Shown piece by piece: positions 10,861 through 20,919 of a stretch of 64,000 nucleotides of DNA; the first letter of the stretch is position 1, and each line of letters opens with the position of its first letter. The notes beneath the pieces were generated by a model. That model was given only the letters and a program-made list of their open reading frames with translations, was not told where the DNA came from and did not search any database. A program made the position numbers and the translations under genes. Source of the DNA: Apoderus coryli (lineage: Eukaryota; Arthropoda; Insecta; Coleoptera; Attelabidae); assembly GCA_911728435.2 (NCBI GenBank), contig OU452199.1, positions 21,028,860-21,092,859 of the forward strand. The letters are read 5' to 3'.

Positions 10861-11160
10861 GCATCCCTATAGTTTGTATTCTGTTTGGCTGTTTTTGGGC
10901 CATTCATGCACAGTAGCGCTTCAAAATCAGATGATGTCATGCGAACAAAACAACAAGGGAAACACGAATGCTACTGACACCTGTAGTTGGTAATCCCACA
11001 TCATGTTTTTTTAAATCGTGCATAAGCTCGGTACCACTGTAGTCTTTCCTTCTTGTCAAACTTGGACGCACCCAAAATCTACGTTTCCTAACATTTTTTT
11101 AACTCCGAATTATTTTGAATGCTAAATATGCCAGCAAAACATCTTCGTCGTATATTTTAT
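10860..11160 (-). pseudogene. PIF/Harbinger transposase, N-terminal fragment
   Basis: Minus-strand reading gives DEDVLLAYLAFKIIRS, then RKRRFWVRPSLTRRKDYSG and ELMHDLKKHDVG, then after a frameshift RMTSSDFEALLCMNGPKTAKQ. The order RRxFWVRP..R....Y..L..ELxxxD, then FxRMTxxxFExLL, is the conserved N-terminal part of HARBI1-like nucleases. The catalytic DDE region is missing. Its junction with the MADF fragment suggests a single internally deleted Harbinger-type element. Confidence 0.65.
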
Positions 11161-11164
11161 TAAA

Positions 11165-11960
11165 GACCGATGATCAAATCTATTTCTTGGTCGCAGCAGT
11201 GTAGTCCCGCTACACGCGCGGCCCGAATTTCCGGGCGGTTTTGCGCAACCTGGACGCCGCACAGTGGGGTCATATGGGAGCATGCGGCCAATATACAAAA
11301 ACTATTTAGTTTGTTTTTAAATCCAGTGTTCTAATGTAAAATAAATTTGCTGAGAGTTTTTAAGGTAGAAACAATGAAAAAGTTAGGTCATTTATCAGCT
11401 AGAATAAAAATAGTATTTTTAAACGATTTTATGTACCTTCACTGCCTGGGCTGGTCTAGATGCCTGTCAAATCTTTTAATGCATTTTGCAGAAACTTCTC
11501 GTGAACCAATTTTGATCAAAATTTGGCACGGTAATGTAGGTTCGGTGACAATACAATATTATAAAAAAATTGAGGCGTAAACGCGGGGTGAGGGGTGTAA
11601 AAAGGGGAAATTCATAACTGCGAAACCAAAGCAGATACGAACATGCGGTTTTTAGTTTTATCATTTGATCTGTGGTCATAATAAAATTTAATACAAAAAA
11701 TGAGATTAGGGGGTCAGGTCGGTGAACGGTATGAAGGGAGTATTTTAATAAATCCAAAGCAGATTAGACGAACATGAGATTTTCAGATCGTAAAGTAGTA
11801 GTAAAGATTTGTAATCTTGGAACCAAAGCAGACATAAGCGAACGAAAACATATTATATAATATCCCACTAAGGCTATCGTTTATTATCTAGATTTTAATA
11901 AATAGAAATCTGCCAAAGAATTATTTACTTTTTATTTATTCTTTTGTTAATAAAATTGTT
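11165..11960. other. Intergenic; GC-rich patch and probable old repeat
   Basis: A short GC-rich patch at about 11205-11290 (CGCGCGGCCCG, CGGGCGGTTTTGCGC) could be the outer end of the Harbinger-type element. The stretch at 11450-11720 has the feel of an old transposon tail, but nothing diagnostic was seen. Confidence 0.3.
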
Positions 11961-11964
11961 TAGC

Positions 11965-12225
11965 CTAAAAAGTTAGCTTTTTTAATTTATTTTTTTCTAG
12001 GTCTGACACTTTTCTACGTTTGCTTCTTTTTGAACTTTCCTCAATCTTTTTAGTCGGTCTACCCGCCGAATTCGCTACATTTAAAGAATGTTTAATTTCT
12101 TTGAATATGACAAATCCGTTAAGCCATGTATCAAAGTATTTATAAAAGCGATCTTTGGTGCGGCTCACTTGATTCAACATATTTTTAAACTGAGGCAAAT
12201 ATGTCTTTTGAATTGTTTGTTTCAC
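11965..12225 (-). pseudogene. Basic C-terminal-like fragment (GRPTKK..SSKRSKRRK)
   Basis: An 86-codon frame ends with SAGRPTKKIEESSKRSKRRK followed by VSDLEKNKLKKL. The phrase GRPxKxFEExSxRSKRRK recurs, from memory, in uncharacterised and probably transposon-linked proteins of insects; this was not checked. The upstream half (RTKDRFYKYFDTWLNGFVIF) has no match I recognise. It could be one exon of an unknown repeat-derived gene or a decayed piece of one. Confidence 0.3.
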
Positions 12226-12229
12226 TATT

Positions 12230-13390
12230 TTGAAGTCGTCATACTTTAAGCTGCTGCTTCAAATTACTTAAAAATCTATGCTCATCACCTTTTAAATCGA
12301 TAACACTATCAGAAAGACACTTTCTACTGATTTTTAATATTTTTTGACATTAACTTTTAACTCAATAACACCCTCAAAATACACTTTTAACTGATCTTTG
12401 ACATTTGTAAATCTATTTTGACATCCATCAAATAAGTTGACGTTTACAAAAAAACATATTCTGATGCATTATGGACATGCACGGTCTGCTTTAAAAATTC
12501 ATATTGTCTGAATAGGCAAACTCGGTCAGATAAAAGTAAATGTTTATGAAACACGGTGAATTAAAGTTTATTTTTAGTGGTGAATCTAATCTTCGGCAGA
12601 TTTCGCCAATTATTTATTTTCTAACAGAAAATGCTTTACGGAGATTCTAGTTTTTCTGCAAAATTTAATTTGCTGAGAATAATATCCATGTTATATGATA
12701 ATCATAATTTTAGTTGTTTGGAAATATAAAAGCTACAAGAATGATTTTTTTCACCCGAATCATATATATTATTTTTTGTTTTAGTGAGCCGCTTAGTTTG
12801 CGAAAGCGAGTCTTTCAAAATGGATCTGATTCTGGACATAAATAGTTGGTTATATCCAATGGATTTGGGTAAGTTTACAATTATTGTATATTGTTTGCAT
12901 ATATTTGGTGGAAAATTGTGTTTTGCCAAAATTCTTTGTATTGAAGACATAGGATATGCCAAAAGATATCGCATAATGGTAATTGTTTTATTAATTTTTG
13001 GTTCTGAGCGGTGTCATAATTTTTTAAATTCTCGATTATTTGTCTTACACTCCACCGGCACCGTGACAATTTTGTCTATCTGGATATCTTTCAGCGAATT
13101 TCTTTATACCAACGCAGATAATAAATAAATTTAAATTATCGTCGTGGGTGTAGTTTAATCGCCTCAGTATAATTATTAATTAATGTCAAATAACTAGAAA
13201 TATTGTTATTTCCATTGAAATTTATTGTTTTTTTAACATTGTCATAGCAGCTATCATAGCTAACTAACAAAATTTAAAAAACATAGCATTCCCATAATAA
13301 AAAAAATCTTTAATTGATAATATTTCAAAAACTACGCATTTTTGTAATAGATAACTTTACACAAATTACCCTTATCGGAAAGGTTCTATA
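12230..13390. other. No supported gene; overlapping spurious ORFs
   Basis: Overlapping ORFs of 60-114 codons occur on both strands at 12700-13130. None shows a domain, and they overlap each other in opposite directions. The rest is AT-rich and featureless. Confidence 0.4.
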
Positions 13391-13535
13391 TTGGTGTACT
13401 ATTTCCGGGTTTATATTACTTCAAGTTATACCGGAAGTAACCACCTACTTTGTTAGTTTAAATGTAAGGAAGGATCGATATTACCGAGAACTTGGAACAG
13501 GGCACTCAGGATGAATCACCCTGTATATAGAAGTA
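13390..13535. repeat. Family C fragment (CCGGAAGT-bearing, mariner-type terminus)
   Basis: Contains TTATACCGGAAGTAACC and ends ATCACCCTGTATATAG. The same combination of an ACAGGGTGT(T)CC-type terminus with an inverted CTTCCGG...CCGGAAG pair is found near 20.85, 56.5, 60.45 and 62.4 kb. Confidence 0.45.
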
Positions 13536-13893
13536 AATATACTCATGCGAAACGGCTCTACATGTTACATTTTCTAAGCGGGAGCAGTGACGACACGCAA
13601 CTCATTTAACTATAGGGAGGCTAAACTTACGTAGACAAATTACCCCACCACCCAGGAGGTACTATCCCGATTATATTTACATTATAATTCTCAATTTCTT
13701 GTTTATACACAGAGTCTGGATATTTTGTTTATCAAAAAGTTCGAATTTTGAATGAATGAAATATGTTCCTGACTTTTTCATAGTGAGTTATATTAATACC
13801 CCTATTTTGCCTCACCCCAGTCTGCACTAATGATTTTAGAGTCGGCGTAGGTCTGCCACGCGTCTTGATTTCCAATTTTTGTTCGTAATTTAA

Positions 13894-14194
13894 TTTGATC
13901 AGACCCCAAATAAAGGTATTAGAAATGCATGATTGTGCACTTATTTTTTAATCGATTTGAAAAATTATTTTTTGAGCATAGAAAGAACACTTTAACAGAT
14001 GTTTATATAGGAATAAAAATAAAATTTCTTAAAAATTTAGTTTAACTTGAAAATAAATTTTAAGATTTTTTTTATTCCTATATAAACATCTGTTAAAGTG
14101 TTCTTTGTATGCTCAAAAAAGAATTTTTCAAATCGATTAAAAAATAAGTGCACAATCATACATTTCTTATACCTTTATTTGGGGTCTGATCAAA
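13894..14194. mobile_element. Fold-back MITE, 301 bp
   Basis: It starts TTTGATCAGACCCCAAATAAAG and ends with the inverse. Two arms of about 135 bp are nearly fully complementary around a centre of roughly 30 bp at 14030-14060. There is no coding potential. The flanks do not show an obvious target duplication. Confidence 0.85.
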
Positions 14195-14399
14195 CAGCCT
14201 TCCGTTGTTAAGAAGAAAATCCACGATACCTATCTTCGCCCGGTTAAAAATATTTACACTTTACTTTTTCTGCAGAATTTCGCTGGAAATTGATGAGTGC
14301 CCTGCAAGAGTAATAACTTATCGTGATTTTTCAAACTTTGATAGTAATGGTTTTCATGAGGTTCATTAATAAAATATCAGATCTAAATGTAAGGACAGA

Positions 14400-16010
14400 C
14401 AACAGCTGAATGACGATATACTAAATATGTTTGATGTTTTTGCGCCAGTTAAAACTTTCACCACTAAACGAGCTTTTCAACCGTATATAACATACAATAT
14501 CAAAGAAGTGATTAAGCTTAAAATAGGACTCATAATAGATATCTACTCGTACTTCTTAGAACCGCTGCATCGAGGCAATATTATGTGGAATTAATAATGC
14601 TATAAAAGCCGAGAAAAATGCATACTGCCGTCATACACTAAGTAATAGATCAAATCCAAAACAATAACCTTATTAATGTTAATGCCACTTTTAAGTTTCG
14701 TGATGTGACCTGCGAGGATATTATGACGAATGTTGTCCTGATCAAATCTGAGGCGTACGGGATAGACAATATTAATGTAAGAATGCTTAGAATTATAATC
14801 ACTCACTGCTGTGATGTCGTTAAAACTTTGTTTAATGACTCAATACATTCGGGAGTATTTCCGCAGATTTGGAAATCTGCAAATGTTGTTCCAATTCCAA
14901 AAGTTGCAATTTCTAAAATTTTTGAGCGTATAATGAGCACACAAATACAAGAATATGTAAATATGAATAATATTTTACCACCATTTCAGTCGGATTTTCG
15001 AAAGAGGCACAGCACTGCGACGGCTCTGTTGAGCGTTTCTGATGATCTAGCTCGGTCGCTAGACAAATCTCAGTGGGTAGCATTTATCCTCCTTGACCAG
15101 TGTAAAGCGTTCGACCTGGTAAATTTCAATCTACTTTTGGCTAAGCTCAGATACTTGGGATTTGATCCCATTTCTTTGGGATGGCTTAGGAGTTATTTAT
15201 TTGATCGTCGGCAGAGAGTCAGGCTAAGTGCATCCCAGTGGTCCAGCGTCGGTATTGTCTGGGACCCCTTCTGTTCTCTATATATGGTTTTGATGTTCCA
15301 TCAAACATAAGTCATCTGAAAATGCATATGTATGCGGATGACATGCAATTTTACATGCCTTTCTATGTGACAGATGTAGATGATGTTTGGATGCTTTCTC
15401 GGACTGGTGTGAAGCTAATGGTTTAAGGATAAATCCTACTAAAGCGGTTGATATGTGTGGGGAGTTGATAAATCGGGATTGCATAGTTACTATTAATAAT
15501 GGGGTTATAAATTGGGTGCATAAAGCGAAAAACCTTGGAGTACTGTTTGACTCAAGACTAAGTTTTCATGAGCATTGCCTTATGGTTTACAGGAACTCAA
15601 TGTTCCGGCTTAAATCAATTTATCCGTTAAAGGGCTGCCTTGAGGAATCAACAAAATTGAAACTGGTCAAGGCACTCATCTATCCTCACCTTGATTACTG
15701 TTCACAAGTTTATTATAATTTTTTGACAAACTACAACAAAGATAAAATGCTTGCATTAGATTCGTGTGCTCAGTGCCATACAGGTCTCCTCATATCACTC
15801 CTTTTCTCGATCGGCTAAACGAGCCTAGATTGTTTATCAGACTTGCATATCTTTTTTTAATATTATTGTACAAAGTGTATCACTCGGATGCACCTATTGC
15901 TTGGCAAACGAATCTGTGACAACGAAAGGAATGCGGACAAAAAAATCCTATATTGCTAAATTTAACTACAACAAATCACTAGTTCTAGAAAGGAAGTAGA
16001 TTTTTTACAA
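14400..16010 (+). pseudogene. Jockey-type LINE ORF2, degenerate
   Basis: Segments in order: LNDDILNMFDVFAPVKTFTT (linker after the endonuclease domain) near 14400; GIDNINVRMLRI..GVFPQIWKSANVVPIPK at 14760-14910; SKIFERIMSTQIQEY; FRKRHSTATALL; VAFILLDQCKAFDLVN (motif A); a broken PLLFSIYGFDVP; intact catalytic MYADDMQFYM near 15328; then FSDWCEANGLRINPTKA, NLGVLFDSRLSFHEH and LVKALIYPHLDYCSQVYY. Residues are missing between VPIPKV and SKIFER (the YRPIS box), and there are at least three frameshifts. The usual ORF2 is far longer, so the 5' end, including most of the endonuclease, is gone. Fragments of the C terminus may reach about 16010. Confidence 0.85.
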
Positions 16011-16059
16011 TTACAAATAATAATATTGAAAAAAACTCAGCATTTTTAAGTGGTTGTTT

Positions 16060-16580
16060 GTTTTATTTTTATTTAATAACTAAATTTTTTACCACTGAAT
16101 ATTAAAATAGGGAAAAGAAATTACGATCTTGTGTAAAATCGGCAATACCACGCGAAATAGGTGGCTAGACGCCGCCTGAATGATCCTAATTGGTTCGTAG
16201 ACCCTCGCACGTTTTGTCGCCATGCGGGTGTTCAAGTCGCAATTGGTGGAAATTGAGTTCTTCCCCGCAATTGTTGCCACCCCTCGTTGTAATATTGAAC
16301 CAGCCAGTGGCAGGGTGGTGTTATTATTTATACTTTTGTTGTCGTGTATGAGTTGCAATATTATCAAATATTATATCAAATTATTATTGTATATTTAGTG
16401 TTCTGTTACTTTAGTGTTTTAGGTTCAAAACAATTTTTCTTTGTTCTTGTAGAAATATAAGCTTACACATTGTTGTTTATTAAGGCATCAATACTGGAAG
16501 TTTTTATTGAATCTACTTAGAAGTTTGGTGTTTTAAATATTAACAACATTATTGTGACAGAAGTTAACACTATACCAAAA
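16060..16580. other. Short GC-richer block, unassigned
   Basis: The minus strand carries a 92-codon open frame (16089-16367) over a locally GC-richer segment with GCCACCCCTCG and GGCGGCGTC-like words. No domain is recognised. It may be the leader of a retroelement. Confidence 0.2.
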
Positions 16581-16582
16581 TT

Positions 16583-17022
16583 ACAGAGTGTCCAAAAATC
16601 CTCGGAACAATAAATTTTTCAATACCGTTCTCGATTTTTGATATTTCTAAAACGAAAACTATTAAGTCTCGTATATCATTTAAAAGGAACAAAAATATGC
16701 AATTTTTTGGCTAAAAAATCAGGGTAGTTCGATTTAAAAAACATCTCTTAGAACGCCTCCGTATATGTGCGACTTAAACCCAATAGAGTTTACTTACGCA
16801 AAACTTAAATATATAAGAACCCGCAATACAACCGGAAATTTCAACCTAACTACATTAAAAGAAGTTTTAAATATCCAGTAATGATTGGAATAGTTTTTGC
16901 CTACATGTCAAAGAGTTGGAAGAAGAATTTTGGAGGAAATTGAGCACATTATAATAACGTTAGGACAAGATGACGACAGCGAGACTGATGATAATGATAA
17001 TGCTCAACTTGACGAAATCTAA
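16583..17022 (+). pseudogene. Tc1/mariner-superfamily transposase, C-terminal fragment
   Basis: An ACAGAGTGTCC terminus at 16583 is followed after about 170 bp by LNPIEFTYAKLKYIRTRNTT, the PxxxxLNPIExxWAxxK motif containing the last catalytic Glu of Tc1-like enzymes. It then continues TLKEVLNIQ and, after a stop, RRILEEIEHIIITLGQDDDSE with an acidic tail, ending at TAA 17020-17022. The first two catalytic residues and the DNA-binding domain are missing. Confidence 0.7.
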
Positions 17023-17470
17023 CAGATTGCTACCTTCTATTAAGTAATACTAATTATGATCGTTATATTTAATCGAAATATAGTTTCTAAACGTGACTTA
17101 AAGCAACCAAAAGATCCAAGATATTTTAATTATTTTCGATAAGTGTTAAGTTGTTTTAGATTTTTTTCCTTTAAATCAAGAAAGATTACCAAATAATTTA
17201 ATTTATTTCGTTAAGTTGTTTTAGAATGTTTTTGTTTTTTATAAGAACGTTTTATTTTCATTTTTGGTATGCAAACTTTAGTATGTTTGAAATAAAATAA
17301 ATAATTAATTAAATAAATAAAATACTTCTTGGGTGTTATAGCTTAATAGCAGTAGGTGCTTTTACCAAACACGTGAAGAACTTTCCATTAATTTTAATTT
17401 TTTAGGAACACATAAATGTTTATTAATTATTACTAAACTTTTACAACGCACGCCGCTGGAAATTTTCTGA

Positions 17471-17731
17471 ATGAAATCAGCCATGTTTTATTACAACTGC
17501 ATTCCCCTTACCGACGCCGCGCTGTTACAGATCAATTTGCCAAACAATATCTATCTAAAAGAACTATTACAACGTAGGGCTGCTGTTCATAGTGTAAATA
17601 TACGGCATAATACGTTCACTATTCCACACCATGGAACTTCGAAGTTTGAGGGCTGTTTCTTTTATGTAGCGCTTCAACTTCTGAACAAAGTAATTGATTT
17701 GTTGAACTTGCCTTTGCCACGATTTAAATAG
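17471..17731 (+). pseudogene. LINE ORF2 C-terminal fragment
   Basis: The 86-codon frame contains LKELLQRRAAVHSVNIRHNT, FTIPHHGTSKFEGCFFYVAL and QLLNKVIDLLNLPLPRFK. This resembles the last part of Jockey-like ORF2 proteins (VNIRxxxFxIPxHxTxKFExxF..xAxxLLN), so it may be the tail of the same family as 6405-7505. No catalytic motif is included. It abuts the family B copy that follows. Confidence 0.45.
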
Positions 17732-18323
17732 TATATTGTGCAACGAACATGAAATGACACATATTTCCTACGAGTATGATCGTTTGCAGCATGAGCCGCA
17801 GGCGAGTGCTGCAAATCATACGAGTAGGAAATGGTCATTTCATGTGAGTTTCACACTATACTTTTTCTACGACTGTTTTAATGCTTTTGAATAAATTAAA
17901 CATAATTTTTAGCAAAATATTTGTTTTTCGTAACTTACCCCTGTTAGTAAGCCTGAATAATATGATAAGTTAGAAGCATTAAATTGGCTAGGTGGTGTTA
18001 AACTATATTCACTATCACTGTTTTTGTGTTTTGAAATTAGCAAAATACTTAATTATAATTATTATTAATTATAAATACCTAAACTGTCAATTTGGTGCGT
18101 TTGTATTGTCGGCGTTGCTATTGTGATTTTTCATGCCCGACGCTACTTTTGTCGTTATCAAGAAATTTGCCCGTGCACAATAAATATTTCCCACTAGTTG
18201 CCTAGCAACTAGTAGGAAATATTTATTGTGCACGGGTAAATGAAAAACAACATTACAATGTACTACATTTTCAAATCATGATTGAACATATAATAAAGGC
18301 ATTGAAAGACAGTCGTAGAAAAA
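17728..18323. mobile_element. MITE family B, copy 2, with two long hairpins
   Basis: Left part: a hairpin whose arms read CATGAAATGACACATATTTCC and its near inverse (about 17748-17842). Then TTTTTCTACGACTG begins the core, which closes with CAGTCGTAGAAAAA at 18323. A second, perfect hairpin at about 18170-18236 has arms CCCGTGCACAATAAATATTT and a centre TTGCCTAGCAA. The minus strand keeps the shared exon-like text KNSDSEYSLTPPSQFNASNL and a GGGGTAAGT donor, but its start codon is lost. It lies next to the LTR element insertion. Confidence 0.8.
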
Positions 18324-18479
18324 CACAATTATGGTTGCGTTTAGCACAGTAAGTTTTTGTTTTAAGTTTTTGTTTTATTTTCTTACAAATTACTATCTGA
18401 TGTATATTTAATTTAGGAATGGGTAGAGTGGAAGAATGGCTTAAAGCCAAATCTCTGTCCTTTTGTGTGATATTTGTGG

Positions 18480-18754
18480 TGTAATATGGTACGTACACCC
18501 TGTAGAGTAAGTAGTTGTTTAAATTTTATATGTTTATAAATATTTAAATAAATGTTATTAGTTGTAAGCAAAATATGTTTTGGACAAAAATTAGGACAAG
18601 GGACGATGACCGAAGAACAGAACAGAACGACAGACGATACGAACTACACGTAATTAATTAATAAAGGAAATATAAATGATGTAGTCTGTCTTTAATTTAT
18701 AAAGTAACGTTATGGAACATTACAAGTTCCCAAATCAAATATAAATTTATTACA
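18480..18754 (+). repeat. Left LTR, 275 bp
   Basis: Begins TGTAATATGGTACGTACACC and ends ATAAATTTATTACA. It is colinear and, base by base, apparently identical with 20384-20658. It includes AATAAA-like words in its middle and an AATAAAGG block near position 180 of the LTR that could serve polyadenylation. The last A of the LTR is the first base of the ORF's ATG. Confidence 0.92.
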
Positions 18755-20115
18755 TGGCGATCCTGCCAGGATTGTCAACTAAAGAACTCTCCAAATTTAG
18801 TGAAAAAATAACTGAAAAATCGGGTAACTTTTATTATGTACCACTACATTCTATGATTTATTTTGCACAATTAAATTTTCGATCAGCGTTGGCGCGAGAC
18901 GAAATGTTGAGAAACTTAATTGATTTATGCAAAAAGATTAATATTCGCGAATTAGTTATTTTAAAGAATGAAAATAATGTACATTTTATTAAATGGCTAG
19001 CTGAAGGCATAAAAAGTAACTCTAATTGGACCGGTCCCCGAATTTGTATAGTACAAGGAGTTAAAAAAGTAGTGGATCCCGAACAAAAGAGAGTAATTAT
19101 AAACGATTTCCATCTGCTTCCTACAAGTGGTCACGCAGGTATCAATCGAATGTTCAACACTATCAAAAAATACTATTTTTGGTCAGGTATGCAACAAGAC
19201 ATTAAGAATTTTGTAAGTAAGTGTACTACATGTCAAAAGCAAAAACATTCTAATAAATATACCAAGGAACCAATGGTTATAACATCTACAGCGCATACCT
19301 CATTCCAAAAAATATTTTTAGATATAGTTGGACCTCTACCAATAGATGATAATGAATTTTCTTATATACTGACTCTTCAATGTGAATTAACGAAGTTTGT
19401 CGAAGCTTATCCTTTAAAATCCAAAGACGCGAAAACTGTATCAAAAAGTTTCGTAGAAAATTTTATTCTAAGATACGGAATTCCTTTAGAAATAGCAACA
19501 GATAGGGGCGCTGAATTTATTTCCGTAACTATGGATGAAATTTGTAAATTACTTAAAATTAAAAATATTCAGTCAACCGCTTACCACCATGAAAGTATAG
19601 GAGCTTTGGAAAATTCTCATAAAGTTTTAGGTGCATATTTGAGAACTCAAAGTTTTGAATATAATGCAGCTTGGAGTACTTGGGTGCCGTATTGGTGTTT
19701 TACATATAATACCACAGTACATACGGAAACCAAATACACACCATTTGAGTTAGTTTTCGGAAAGAAATGTTATCTTCCAAGTAACTTAAAAAATACGTTA
19801 GATCCAGTCTACAACTTTGACAGCTATCCTATTGAACTTAAATATAGGATGCAACATGCTCAAAATGATGCTCGAAAAAATCTAATACAATCTAAATTAA
19901 AAAGGAAAGAAAATTACGACAAAAATCAAAACCCTGCAATCTATCAAAAAGGAGATTTCATTCTATTAAAAAATGAAACTGCTAATAAATTTTCAGACCC
20001 CTGTTTTTTAGGGCCATATAGGGTTATTGAAGACTTATCTCCAAACGTTAAAATCTCTAAAGATAAAAAAGAAATAATTGTACATAAAAATAGAACTAAA
20101 TTCTTTAAAGAATGA
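18754..20115 (+). CDS. Ty3/gypsy-type integrase, intact 453-aa ORF
   Basis: Integrase joins retroelement cDNA to host DNA. Domains: an N-terminal stretch (residues 10-110) matching the RNase H-to-integrase linker; a zinc-binding H2C2 domain with H120, H127, C157 and C160; a DDE core with D190 (FLDIVGPLP), D250 (ATDRGAEF) and E286 (GALENSHK). The last two have 35 residues between them, the canonical D,D-35-E spacing. A C-terminal GPY/F-type module follows near residues 395-450 (GDFILLKN..FLGPYRVIE). All catalytic and zinc residues are present and there are no stops. The ATG uses the last base of the LTR and the first two bases of the primer site. The start is therefore a by-product of a deletion that joined the primer site to the pol 3' region, or it is the original start of the element's polyprotein. 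Whether it is expressed is unknown. Confidence 0.93.
   Translation: MAILPGLSTKELSKFSEKITEKSGNFYYVPLHSMIYFAQLNFRSALARDEMLRNLIDLCKKINIRELVILKNENNVHFIKWLAEGIKSNSNWTGPRICIVQGVKKVVDPEQKRVIINDFHLLPTSGHAGINRMFNTIKKYYFWSGMQQDIKNFVSKCTTCQKQKHSNKYTKEPMVITSTAHTSFQKIFLDIVGPLPIDDNEFSYILTLQCELTKFVEAYPLKSKDAKTVSKSFVENFILRYGIPLEIATDRGAEFISVTMDEICKLLKIKNIQSTAYHHESIGALENSHKVLGAYLRTQSFEYNAAWSTWVPYWCFTYNTTVHTETKYTPFELVFGKKCYLPSNLKNTLDPVYNFDSYPIELKYRMQHAQNDARKNLIQSKLKRKENYDKNQNPAIYQKGDFILLKNETANKFSDPCFLGPYRVIEDLSPNVKISKDKKEIIVHKNRTKFFKE
18755..18772 (+). other. Primer-binding site
   Basis: TGGCGATCCTGCCAGGAT starts directly after the LTR. TGG pairs with the CCA end of a tRNA; the rest resembles the 3' end of an arginine tRNA, but the exact tRNA cannot be proved here. 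The integrase ORF reads through this site, so the first protein residues (AILPGLS) are encoded by it. Confidence 0.65.
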
Positions 20116-20383
20116 TCGTAACTTATATTTTAATTGTATAAATAATTCCTAACATTATGTATCTAATTAGTTAAAATTGAATTATTAATAGAATTATACT
20201 TTATATAATATAAATGGGTTATAAAATGTAAGTAAGATAGGTATTATCTAAAACTAGTTTTTGTAAATTTTGGTGAATATATATATTTTAGCATTTAGGT
20301 ACTTATGCATATTGCAATTCCTGAATAAAAATAATTTACTATTTTTTCGGAAACAGTAAATTCTTTTAAAAATTCCGGGGAGG
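20116..20383 (+). other. Untranslated region and polypurine tract
   Basis: About 260 bp of AT-rich sequence with no ORF follow the integrase stop. The tract GGGGAGG (20377-20383) lies directly before the right LTR and would prime plus-strand synthesis. Confidence 0.75.
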
Positions 20384-20658
20384 TGTAATATGGTACGTAC
20401 ACCCTGTAGAGTAAGTAGTTGTTTAAATTTTATATGTTTATAAATATTTAAATAAATGTTATTAGTTGTAAGCAAAATATGTTTTGGACAAAAATTAGGA
20501 CAAGGGACGATGACCGAAGAACAGAACAGAACGACAGACGATACGAACTACACGTAATTAATTAATAAAGGAAATATAAATGATGTAGTCTGTCTTTAAT
20601 TTATAAAGTAACGTTATGGAACATTACAAGTTCCCAAATCAAATATAAATTTATTACA
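20384..20658 (+). repeat. Right LTR, 275 bp
   Basis: Colinear with 18480-18754 without a visible difference. It is followed by GTGG, the right copy of the target duplication. Confidence 0.92.
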
Positions 20659-20847
20659 GTGGTGCGTTATTAATATTTAACCTATGTTTGATTATTATAA
20701 GGTATTGTTATTAGTTTTTTTTTTTTTGTAAAATATTATCACACAATAAATCGTTTATTTATGTTAAGAAAGAATATGGAATAACTAATCCCAAACAGGA
20801 CATTATACATAAAACATTTTTCATAGAATCTACAAATGAAATAATAT

Positions 20848-20915
20848 CTAGGGTGTTCCATTTAAAATAAGAGAGTAAAGATCAACTTCCGGTATGATCG
20901 GAAGTGCCACCATCT
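20848..20915. repeat. Family C fragment with CCGGTATGATCGG pair
   Basis: Starts TAGGGTGTTCCATTTAAAATA and includes CAACTTCCGGTATGATCGGAAGTGCC. It matches the family copies at 56.5, 60.4 and 62.4 kb (sequence quoted in part). Confidence 0.5.
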
Positions 20916-20919
20916 TTAA

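Larger units (their letters stand above)
18476..20662 (+). mobile_element. Integrase-only Ty3/gypsy-type LTR element, complete ends
   Basis: The element runs from LTR start 18480 to LTR end 20658 and is flanked by the 4-bp target duplication GTGG (18476-18479 and 20659-20662). The two 275-bp LTRs appear identical by eye, begin TGT and end ACA. A tRNA-type primer site follows the left LTR and a purine tract precedes the right one. Between them lies a single intact ORF, the integrase. Gag, protease, reverse transcriptase and RNase H are all absent. Identical LTRs indicate recent insertion. The absence of RT means that other copies must have supplied it. Confidence 0.9.

Noticed and set aside
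12700..13130. Overlapping ORFs on both strands, one with faint similarity to a Penelope linker region
   Set aside because: The similarity is a few residues only, the frames contradict each other, and no catalytic motif is present.
13860..14200. Transcription terminator
   Set aside because: The hairpin is a 301-bp fold-back MITE in eukaryotic DNA, not a terminator.
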